From: CBDIHP01 sp965279195
GTDB taxonomy: Bacteria > Planctomycetota > Planctomycetia > Isosphaerales > Isosphaeraceae
Direction of reading: 5' to 3'
Length of the DNA stretch: 64,000 nucleotides
Assembly (NCBI GenBank): GCA_965279195.1
Contig: CBDIHP010000032.1
Location: 124,001 to 188,000 of the forward strand
The position numbers and the translations under genes are program-made. This document shows, in pieces, positions 1-7,400 of the stretch. The first letter of the stretch is position 1; every line of letters starts with the position of its first letter. The notes below the pieces were generated by a model that saw only the letters and a program-made list of their open reading frames with translations, was not told the origin of the DNA and did no database searches.

Positions 1-2
1 CC

Positions 3-635
3 AAGCGGCCGTTCAACCCGAACCGATTCACCTTCAACTGGCGGTACTACTGGGATTACGCCGGCGGCATCCTCTGCGACTTCGTCTGTCACATCGTCGA
101 CCTCGTGCACTGGGCGATGGACGTGGATGCCCCCGAGACGATCGTGGCCACCGGCGGCCGGTACGCCCTGGAAGACAACGCCGAGACCCCCGACACCCTG
201 GAAGTGCTCTACCACTACGCCAAGGGCTTCGACATGGTCTGGAGCGAGGTCGACTTCAGCACCCACGGGCTCGAAAACCGGGGGCAGGGCATCATGTTCC
301 AGGGGACCAACGCCACCCTGGTCGCCGAGTACGGCAGCTTCCGGATCTACGAGGAGAAGGGCCGGAAGATCGAGATCCCGCCGAAGTCGATCCCCAGCTC
401 CGTCGGGCACCACCGCGAGTGGCTGAACGCCATCAAGACCCGCGGCCAGACCTCGTGCCACTTCGAGTATGGCCACCGCCTGTCGACCGTCGGCCACCTG
501 GGGAATATCTCGCTCTGGACCGGCGAGAAGCTGCGCTGGGATTCGGTCAAGGAGCGGGTGGTGAACCACCCCGAGGCGAATCGCTATTTGCTCCGAGAAG
601 AATATCGGTCCCCCTGGCAGTTGCCCTCGGTCTGA
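3..635 (+). CDS. Gfo/Idh/MocA-family oxidoreductase, C-terminal part
   Basis: The reading frame is open from the left edge of the window, so the N-terminal Rossmann domain lies outside and only about 210 C-terminal residues are visible. The visible part has the family's beta-sheet domain: NWRYYWDYAGGILCDF, then CHIVDLVHWAMD, the segment that in Gfo/Idh enzymes carries the conserved histidines next to the nicotinamide and sugar. These enzymes oxidise or reduce sugars, inositols and related polyols with NAD(P). Planctomycetes have many, often Tat-exported; whether this one is exported cannot be seen. A GTG at 105 is internal and is not the true start. The substrate cannot be predicted. A second member of the family lies at 33595-35082. 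Confidence 0.85.
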   Translation, partial: KRPFNPNRFTFNWRYYWDYAGGILCDFVCHIVDLVHWAMDVDAPETIVATGGRYALEDNAETPDTLEVLYHYAKGFDMVWSEVDFSTHGLENRGQGIMFQGTNATLVAEYGSFRIYEEKGRKIEIPPKSIPSSVGHHREWLNAIKTRGQTSCHFEYGHRLSTVGHLGNISLWTGEKLRWDSVKERVVNHPEANRYLLREEYRSPWQLPSV

Positions 636-693
636 AAGTCGTCACAATGGGCGAGCGTTGCCACTCTCAAGCCCCCCGGACGAGACGACTTCG

Positions 694-1008
694 ATGATTG
701 AACGACTCGCGATCCCGGCCTGGCAAGCCCCGCCCAAGACGCTCGACGACTGGAAGACGGCCCTGGAGTCGATCCCCGACGCCGGCACGGTCACCCTCGA
801 ACGGGAGTCGGGCACCGTCTACTGGTTCGAACTCCCGGCGCGCCGGCTCCGGGGGTACGCCATGCTCGAAAACGCCGAGGTGACCGCGATCAACTTCGAG
901 TTTCACGGCGTCGACCCCGGCCCCTGCCTCTCCGCGGTCGAGGACGTCGCCAGCCGGCTCGGCTGGGAACTCCACGAAGACGAGGACGATGAGGACGACG
1001 AGGACTGA
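694..1008 (+). CDS. small protein with acidic C-terminal tail, unknown function
   Basis: This 104-residue protein is not recognised. I chose the ATG at 694 (MIERLAIPAWQAPPKT) over an upstream TTG at 658. The middle reads as a compact alpha/beta fold. The last ten or so residues are almost all Asp and Glu (HEDEDDEDDED), a disordered acidic tail that could bind metal or a basic partner. There is no signal peptide or membrane segment, so it is probably cytoplasmic. It lies 58 bases after the oxidoreductase and 48 bases before the VCBS protein on the same strand, so co-transcription is possible. Codon use matches the neighbours, which supports a real gene. Confidence 0.6.
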   Translation: MIERLAIPAWQAPPKTLDDWKTALESIPDAGTVTLERESGTVYWFELPARRLRGYAMLENAEVTAINFEFHGVDPGPCLSAVEDVASRLGWELHEDEDDEDDED

Positions 1009-1056
1009 CCCGCTCGACGATCCTGCCAAGATACGACGCAATCCGGGAGACAACGC

Positions 1057-2277
1057 ATGAGCAAGCGACGCGGAATCCTGGCGACGGCAATCGGCCTCGC
1101 CCTCTCCGGCATGGCCCACGGGGCCGACGAGCCGGCCTGGGTCAAGCACGAGATCAACGCGAAGAGCATCTTCGAAGGCGCCGGCGCGTTCGACGTCGAC
1201 AAGGACGGCAAGATTGACGTCGTCTCCGGCGACACCTGGTACAAGGCCCCGGACTGGAAGCCCTTCCCGGTCCGGAAGGTGAAGCAGTTCGGCACCTACA
1301 TGAACTGCTTCTCCACGCTCCCCGCCGACGTCAATGGCGACGGGAACATGGATTTCCTCACCTGTTCCTACTTCGATCAGAACGTCGGCTGGGTCGAGAA
1401 CCCCGGCGAGCCCGGCAAGCCCTGGACCTACCACGAGGTCGACAAACCCGGCCCGAATGAGTGCGCGGTCCTCGTCGACCTCAACAACGACGGCCAGCCC
1501 GAATTCCTGCCGAACTGCGTCAAGAAGGTCGTCTTCTACAGCCTCGAACCGACCGGCAAGGGCAGCGAGAAGTCCATCAAGCTCCACGACCTCGGCACCA
1601 CCGGGGCGGGCCACGGCGTCGGCACCGGCGACATCAACGGCGACGGCAAGCTCGACATCCTGTCGCCCAACGGCTGGTTCGAGAACCCCGGCGACCTGAA
1701 CTCGAAGTGGGCGTTCCACAAGGAATGGAACCTCGGCACCACCGGCATCCAGATCTACGCCCGCGACTTCGATGGTGATGGCCTCGTCGACCTCGTCTAT
1801 GGCAACGGCCACGCCGTCGGCCTGTTCTGGGCCAAGCAGACCAAGGACGCCAGCGGCAAGTCCACCTGGACCCCCGAGCTGATCGACAAGACGGTCGCCT
1901 CGGTGCATGTCCTCCAGTGGGCCGACCTCGACGGCGACGGTCAGGCGAACGAGCTGCTGAGCGGCAAGCGGGTCTATGCCCACGAGCGCGAGCCCGACGA
2001 CGTGAAGGCCCCGGTCATCGCCTGGTACGACTTCGACAAGTCGGCCGGCAAGTGGAACCGGCACCTCATCTACGAGGGCAAGGACGCCGCCAACGCCCCG
2101 GCCGAGCCGGCCAAGCGGAACGCCCAGAAGGACTTCGAGCCGGGCACCGCCGGAACGGGCCTGGAAGTCACCGTCATCGACCTCGACGGCGACGGCGACA
2201 ACGACCTCGTCTGCCCGGGCAAGAGCGGGCTCTACTGGTTCGAGAACACCCGCAAGGGCAAGGGCTCGGGCAAGTAA
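1057..2277 (+). CDS. secreted FG-GAP/VCBS repeat protein
   Basis: This is a 406-residue protein with an N-terminal signal peptide (MSKRRGILATAIGLALSGMAHGA). The rest is a beta-propeller-like array of FG-GAP/VCBS units. Five calcium-binding loops of the DxDGD or DxNGDG type are visible: DVNGDGNMDF, DINGDGKLDI, DFDGDGLVDL, DLDGDGQANE and DLDGDGDNDL. Such domains resemble the integrin alpha-chain propeller and are used outside the cell for binding or as rigid scaffolds; no catalytic residues are evident. Planctomycete genomes hold many of them, often near oxidoreductases and DUF1501/PSD1 proteins. A strong hairpin terminator follows at 2304-2333. Function beyond calcium-dependent folding is not known. 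Confidence 0.85.
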   Translation: MSKRRGILATAIGLALSGMAHGADEPAWVKHEINAKSIFEGAGAFDVDKDGKIDVVSGDTWYKAPDWKPFPVRKVKQFGTYMNCFSTLPADVNGDGNMDFLTCSYFDQNVGWVENPGEPGKPWTYHEVDKPGPNECAVLVDLNNDGQPEFLPNCVKKVVFYSLEPTGKGSEKSIKLHDLGTTGAGHGVGTGDINGDGKLDILSPNGWFENPGDLNSKWAFHKEWNLGTTGIQIYARDFDGDGLVDLVYGNGHAVGLFWAKQTKDASGKSTWTPELIDKTVASVHVLQWADLDGDGQANELLSGKRVYAHEREPDDVKAPVIAWYDFDKSAGKWNRHLIYEGKDAANAPAEPAKRNAQKDFEPGTAGTGLEVTVIDLDGDGDNDLVCPGKSGLYWFENTRKGKGSGK

Positions 2278-2303
2278 TCCGAGGTAGGTTTCGTGTACAA
2301 TCC

Positions 2304-2340
2304 CAGGCCCGCGGCGACCTCGCCGCGGGCCTGTTGTCAT
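2304..2340 (+). terminator. rho-independent terminator after the VCBS gene
   Basis: A perfect 14-bp stem (2304-2317 pairing with 2320-2333, two-base loop CC) is followed by TTGTCATT. It lies 27 bases after the VCBS stop codon and before moaD, so it should end transcription of the upstream unit. The T tract is short, so termination may be partial. Confidence 0.7.
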
Positions 2341-2370
2341 TCCCGAACGGCCCTTCGCGAGCAACCGGCC

Positions 2371-2643
2371 ATGCGAGTCAATGTGCACCTATTCGCCGCC
2401 GCCAGGCAGCGGGCAGGGGCCGTGCAGTGGAGCGTCGAGATCCCCGAGGGAAGCTCCGCCGGCGGCTTGAAATCGGCCCTCTCGCGCGAGTGTCCGCCGC
2501 TCGAACCGCTCCTGGCCGTATCGAGAATCGCCGTCAATGGCGAGTATGCGACCGACGACCAGTTGATCGGGCGGGCGGACGAACTGGCGGTGATCCCCCC
2601 GGTCAGCGGGGGGTCGAGCGAGATCGAGGAACGTTCATGGTAG
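2371..2643 (+). CDS. moaD: molybdopterin synthase small (sulfur carrier) subunit MoaD, with a C-terminal extension
   Basis: This is a 90-residue ubiquitin-like protein (MRVNVHLFAAARQRAGA) that carries thiocarboxylate sulfur for conversion of cyclic pyranopterin monophosphate to molybdopterin. The family signature lies near the end: ELAVIPPVSGG. In canonical MoaD the Gly-Gly pair is the C-terminus and is adenylated and thiolated. Here the frame runs on for nine residues (SSEIEERSW) before TAG, so the protein as encoded could not be activated unless it is trimmed. The stop overlaps the start of moaE, which gives translational coupling. The ATG at 2371 gives the expected N-terminus. No other molybdenum-cofactor genes are in the window. 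Confidence 0.85.
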   Translation: MRVNVHLFAAARQRAGAVQWSVEIPEGSSAGGLKSALSRECPPLEPLLAVSRIAVNGEYATDDQLIGRADELAVIPPVSGGSSEIEERSW

Positions 2644-3050
2644 AAATCGTCGAAACGCCGATCGATTACGAGGGCGTCACCGAGCGAGTCCGTTCGAATC
2701 TCGCCGGGGCCGTCTGCATCTTCCTGGGGACCGTCCGCGAGATGACCGCCGGGCGGCAGACGTCGTCGCTGGATTACGAGGCGTATCCCGACATGGCCCT
2801 CAAGAAGATGGCCGAGCTGGAGGCCGAGGCGAGGGAGCGTTGGCCGATCCTGGAGGTGGCCATCGTCCACCGCGTCGGACACCTGGAACTCGGCGAAATC
2901 AGCGTCGCCGTGGCCGTGAGCACGCCGCACCGCCACCAGTCGTTCGACGCCTGCCGCTGGCTGATCGACACCCTCAAGGAAGTCGTCCCCGTCTGGAAGA
3001 AAGAAGTCTGGGCCGACGGCACCGAGGAATGGGTGCATCCCGGTTCGTAG
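2637..3050 (+). CDS. moaE: molybdopterin synthase large catalytic subunit MoaE
   Basis: This 137-residue protein adds two dithiolene sulfurs to precursor Z (cPMP) together with MoaD. Family landmarks are visible: NLAGAVCIFLGTVRE near the N-terminus, the LDYEAYPDMA segment, HRVGHLELGEISVAVAVS, and the catalytic lysine region PVWKKEVWADG near the C-terminus, where two conserved lysines act. Length is typical (about 140-150). The ATG at 2637 overlaps the last codons of moaD by seven bases in a different frame, the usual moaD-moaE arrangement. The frame is open far upstream into the VCBS gene, but that part is a shadow. The stop codon lies inside the left arm of a palindromic repeat (3044-3065). 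Confidence 0.92.
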   Translation: MVEIVETPIDYEGVTERVRSNLAGAVCIFLGTVREMTAGRQTSSLDYEAYPDMALKKMAELEAEARERWPILEVAIVHRVGHLELGEISVAVAVSTPHRHQSFDACRWLIDTLKEVVPVWKKEVWADGTEEWVHPGS

Positions 3051-3126
3051 GGTCCGCCATTGCGGGTCATTTGACGTGTGATTAATCTAAAACCTTGGAT
3101 CAGTCCGCAATCGCGGACCCTACGAA
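3044..3126. repeat. REP-like inverted repeat between convergent genes
   Basis: Two 22-bp arms, 3044-3065 and 3105-3126, are inverted copies with 21 of 22 bases matching. Each contains GTAGGGTCCGC followed by ATTGCGG, and each is itself able to form a small hairpin. The left arm holds the moaE stop codon. The right arm encodes the last residues (EFVGSAIA) of the minus-strand gene. About 40 A+T-richer bases lie between the arms. This looks like a mobile REP/MITE-type element that inserted at the 3' ends of two convergent genes; it may also serve as a bidirectional terminator. Confidence 0.7.
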
Positions 3127-3417
3127 TTCGCCGTACCGGATGGTCCAGCGGCCGTCCGGCTCGGGGCAGAGGAAGACGCCGGTGTTCGCGCGGATCGCGG
3201 CCCGGGAGGGGTTGAAGGCGGTGAGGGCGAGCCCGCCTTCGAGTTGCACCCGGCCGTCGCCCTGGCCGGGGATCCCCGACCGGCCCGTGCGACCATAAAC
3301 CGGGCCGGTCGGCATCGCCTTCGGGGAGGACGCGGCCGGGCTCGCGAGGCTCGTCGCTCCGAGGACGGCCCCTGCGCCGACGGCGAGAAATGAACGGCGG
3401 TTCATGTCGAAGCTCAT
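3100..3417 (-). CDS. small Tat-exported protein, unknown function
   Basis: This 105-residue protein starts MSFDMNRRSFLAVGAGAVLG, a good twin-arginine signal (RRSFL followed by a hydrophobic Ala/Gly/Val stretch). A start at the second Met (3405) is equally possible. Only about 65 mature residues remain, with QLEGGLALTAF and GRWTIRYGEF as the more ordered parts. I do not recognise a family. The last residues come from the right arm of the repeat at 3105-3126, so the original C-terminus may have been lost or replaced. It is convergent with moaE. It may be a truncated remnant of a larger exported enzyme. Confidence 0.5.
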   Translation of the reverse strand: MSFDMNRRSFLAVGAGAVLGATSLASPAASSPKAMPTGPVYGRTGRSGIPGQGDGRVQLEGGLALTAFNPSRAAIRANTGVFLCPEPDGRWTIRYGEFVGSAIAD

Positions 3418-3582
3418 GGATGGATTCCCAACAAGGTTTCGGTCGGTCTACATCGTGCTTCACCGAGCCGAGCAAATCGCGGTCCATCGGACCTGGGTCC
3501 GCCGGACGCTCTCGGCACCGGGTTTGCCCCCGCCGGTCTGGTGTCGTCCGGGCATCCAGGCATCGAGGGAGGAGAAACTCTC

Positions 3583-4311
3583 GTGTATCATCACATCAAG
3601 AAGCTCATGTTCACCGTCCGGGTCGGCGCTCCGGACCCCCGCTTCGGCCGCATGCTGCTGGAGCAGTTCGGCGGGGCCAACGGCGAGCTGGCCGCCGCGA
3701 TGCAGTACTCGATCCAGGGGATCAACTGCGAGGACCCGGCGCGCAAGGATCTGCTGATGGACATCGGCACCGAGGAGCTGAGCCACCTGGAGGTGATCGG
3801 CACCCTCGCCCGCATGCACCTGAAGCCCAGCGGCACGGCGCGCGAGGCGGCCGAGGCCGATCCCCTGATCGCCATCTGCGGCGGCGGCGGCGTCAACCTC
3901 TTCAACTCCCAGGGCAACCCCTGGACCGCCGACTACCTCAAGGTTACAGGCGAGCTCGACGTCGACCTCCGCAACAACATCGCCGCCGAGGCCCGCGCCA
4001 AGATCGTCTATGAGCGGTTGATCAACTTCACGGATGACGCGGGGTCCAAGGAGGCGCTCCAGTTTCTCATGACGCGCGAGATCACGCACATGAAGGCGTT
4101 CATGATCGCGCTGGAGAGCATGGGCAAAAACCCGCTGGAGATCGGCAAGATCCCGCCGTCGCCCGGCGTGGTCGACCAGTTCTTCAACGACTCCACCGGC
4201 GAAGGGGACGCGGGCAAGGAGTTCCGGGGCCCCTGGAACGAGGGGAACAACTGGCAGTTCGTCGAGGCCCCCGCGTTCAAGGAACTCAAGGATCGGGCCG
4301 GCTCGCGCTGA
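3583..4311 (+). CDS. manganese (non-haem) catalase
   Basis: This 242-residue protein disproportionates hydrogen peroxide at a dinuclear manganese centre in a four-helix ferritin-like bundle. Candidate metal ligands are all present: Glu35 (NGELAAAMQY), Glu65 and His68 (GTEELSHLEVIG), Glu136 (AAEARAKIVYE) and His169 (TREITHMKAF). The spacing matches the family. I chose the GTG at 3583 (VYHHIKKLMFTV) because it has a purine-rich GGAGGAG about ten bases upstream and gives the standard N-terminus; a longer frame from 3541 would add a non-conserved leader. It lacks a signal peptide, so it acts in the cytoplasm against oxidative stress. A terminator hairpin follows. Confidence 0.92.
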   Translation: MYHHIKKLMFTVRVGAPDPRFGRMLLEQFGGANGELAAAMQYSIQGINCEDPARKDLLMDIGTEELSHLEVIGTLARMHLKPSGTAREAAEADPLIAICGGGGVNLFNSQGNPWTADYLKVTGELDVDLRNNIAAEARAKIVYERLINFTDDAGSKEALQFLMTREITHMKAFMIALESMGKNPLEIGKIPPSPGVVDQFFNDSTGEGDAGKEFRGPWNEGNNWQFVEAPAFKELKDRAGSR

Positions 4312-4338
4312 CCGTTCGTCATCTTCGAGAAAAAGTAA

Positions 4339-4380
4339 ACGCCCCCGGGCCGCGACCGTTGGATCGGGGCCCGGGGGCGT
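4339..4380. terminator. bidirectional terminator hairpin
   Basis: A perfect 13-bp G+C-rich stem (4339-4351 with 4368-4380) lies between the Mn-catalase stop and the end of the giant minus-strand gene. The upstream flank GAGAAAAAGTAA gives a U-rich tail on the minus-strand transcript. It can serve both convergent genes. Confidence 0.7.
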
Positions 4381-4415
4381 CGCGGCTGAAGTGCAGCGGC
4401 CGTCGCCGCCGGACC

Positions 4416-7400
4416 TCAGGCCTTTGTCTTCGAGGCGGACTTGCCGTTGACAACGGAGTCGATCCAGGCAGCCTGGTTGTCCACGCGGGTATTGAAGGCG
4501 ATGTCGCCGAACGCCGAGCCGGCTGACGAGCCGCCCGAGACGATACCGGCTACGTAAAATGCCTTCCCTCGCTTCACGAACAGAGGCGAGCCCGAGTCGC
4601 CCGGCGAGGTGTGGACCTCGTTGGTTTTGTCGTAGGTCCAGTCGATGAGGCCGGACGAGACGGCATCGATCGTGGTGTCCCCGCGCTGCTTGACCCCGAA
4701 CGGCAGGCCATTGCGCGACCCGAAGCCGACGAGGGTGAGCGTCTCGTTCTGGATCGGGGCATCGCGGAGGACGCCGCTGGGGGTCACTCCGGCGATTGGT
4801 GAGGCCAGTTGCAGGATCGCCAGGTCGTTGCCGCGATCGGTGCCGGCGAAGCTGCGGTCATAGCCCGGGGCGTAGCTCACCGACTTGACCGCCATCTTCT
4901 GGCCGGCGACGGTGAAGGTGAGGTCATCGAGTGCCCTGCCCTGGACGAGGTGGGCGGCGGTCAGCACGAAGTTCGGCGCAATCAACACGCCGCCGCCGTG
5001 CGGGCCGGAGGAGTCGCCCACCAGGCCGACGCTCGCAAACCCCGAGGCGTCGGAGGACGTGAGCGTCGGGGCGACCGTGGTGGTCGCGGTCGGCTTCGCT
5101 TTGCCGGGCTTCGGCTTGCCGAACGTCGTCTTGAACGGCTTTCCGGCGCGGAGGGAGATGCTCGCGGCCCGCGGCGAGACCGACTCGACTGAGATCCCGG
5201 TGTCGTTGGTGCCGTCGTACCGCTTGAAGTACTCGTCCGAGCCGAGCAGGACGACCGTCAGGGCCAGGCTGCCCTTCGCCTTGAAGAGTTTGGCGAAGTT
5301 AACGGCGTCCGGCTGGAGGGCGGCGCGTCGGAGGTACCGCTTGCTCTGGGCCTGGACGTTGGCGTTGATCGCTTCGGCCGAGTTCACGACGCTCCCGGCG
5401 ATCTGCTTCCGCCCGGCGACGGTCTTCGCCTTCGCCAGCAGGCTCTTCGCCTCCGAGGCGTTCGGTGCCCGGTTCAGCGCGGCCTTGAAGAGGGCGGTGA
5501 GGAAACCGGCCGGGGTGCTGCCCCCCTTGACCTTGTAGAACTCGGCCGAGGACAGCAACGTGATCTTGTAGGCTTCGAGCGTGCCCTTCTTCAGGGCCTT
5601 CACGCCCGCCGCGAGTTCGGCCGCGCTCGGGGCCCGGCCCAGGGTGGAGCGGAAGACGGTGGTGACCACCGCGTTCTGGAACGCGGGCGAGCCAATGAAC
5701 TGCGTGATCACATCCGCACGCGTCTTGCCCCTGGCGAGCAGGTTGTCGAGCGTCTGGAGGTCGGCGGCCGTGGGATTGGCGCCGGTGAGGTCGCGGATGG
5801 CCTGGGCCAGGAACGAGCGGGTGCCCGTCGCGGTGCCGCCGGGCGCGCCCACGAGCTTGATCGTGAGCGACTGCGTGAGCGAATCGGCCTCGGGCTCGCC
5901 GTCGAGCGGGTTGAGCGCCGAGACGGTGAAGGTGAACCGGCCGGCGTTGCCCGAGACGTTGAGGTTCGGGACGAACACCGCGCCGCGGAACTGGGCCAGG
6001 CTGTAGGTCAGGCCCGTCTGCGGGATGGTGCCGTCGGCGAGGCGGATATCGCCGAATTCGGCGCTGGGGGTTTCGGTGACGGTGAAGACGAGCTTCTCCT
6101 TGCCCCCAGGCCCGACGTAGTTGATCGCGCCGAGGCCGAGGGAGGTCCTTGCCGCGTTCTCCAGGACCGAAATGTCCTTGACCGCGCCGGCGGTCCGGAC
6201 CGGAGTCTTGCCGAGCGAGACGACGTTGAACGGCACGTTCAGGGCGTCGGATGGGCCGTTGTTGTCGATCAGCGTGATGCTGAGCGATCGCGGGCTCTCG
6301 TCCGGCGAGACGCCGGTGTTGCGGTACTGGATCGAGCGGATGACCTTCTGGTACTCGGCCAGGGTGGCCTCGCCCGTGAAGTAGATCGCACCCAGTTCCT
6401 TATCGAACGTCGCTTTGATGTTGCCCGTGAGCGAGTAGGTCAGGGCGTCCTCGGTCGGCTGGTAGCCCTGGATCCTGACCGTGGCACCCTGGATCGGCTC
6501 CTGCCCGGTCGAGTCGGGCGAGATCAGCATCAAGCTGGGGACGAGACCGATGGGCCGGCCGCCCTGGATGAAGGTCGGCGTCGGGGCGGGGTCGGTGCCG
6601 GTCGGGGCCAGGGCGATGTCGACCGAGACGGCATCCGGGTTGATGTAGACCAGGCTCGAAACCGGGTCGCTCGTCGTCTCGACGTCGGTGACCGTGAAGG
6701 AGACTTCCAGGAACCGGGCGTCGGTGTTCTTCCTCGAGTTCCTGTAGGTGATGGACCGGAGGGCGTTCTGGTAATCCTCGACCGTCGCCGAGCCGGTGAG
6801 CGTGAGGATGCCCGTCTCCCGGCTGAACTTGCCCGTGATCCCCGCCTGGTTCGTGAAATCAAGGAAATCCTCGCCGGGAACGTAGCCCTCGCCGAGCGAG
6901 ACGGTCGCGCCGTTGAGGTCGTCGCCGTCGAAGCCGACGGTGATCTCCGGATCGACCGGGACGCTGGTGCCGCTCTCCTCGTACGAGGCCGAGCCGGTGC
7001 CCGAAGTCAGGGTCGGGACGACCGGGACGACGAGTTCGATCCGATCTTCGTTGCCCCTGGAAAGCCCGTCGCGGAGGGCGATACGGATCCCACGGACGCG
7101 GGCGTCGCGATTGACCGCCTCGTTCCGGTACTGGACCAGGGTGAGGATCGATCGGTAGGTCTCGGCATCGCCGGTGCCGGCGATCGTCAGCACGCCGCGT
7201 TTGGCGTCGAAGCTGGCGGTGAAGTCGGGGAACTCCGCCAGTTCGACGCTGAGGACGTCCTCGCCGAGGACGTAGTTGTCGATCGAGAAGGTCGCACCGA
7301 GGAGGGTGCTGGAGTCGGGTGAGGACAGGCTCGGCTCGGGCGAGACGGCGATCGGCGTGTCGTCGAGCGGGGCGGTGATCGAATGACGCCCGCTGAGGAT

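Noticed and set aside
2296..2301. TACAAT before moaD
   Set aside because: No -35 box at a suitable distance and the terminator hairpin follows directly; could be chance.
667..2388. Long minus-strand open frame opposite the VCBS protein gene
   Set aside because: It is a shadow of the plus-strand gene, caused by high G+C at third codon positions. It has no known motifs and is rich in Val, Gly, Asp and Leu.
1917..3050. 377-residue frame reading through VCBS and moaE
   Set aside because: Only the part from the ATG at 2637 (moaE) is conserved; the rest is out of frame with the VCBS protein.
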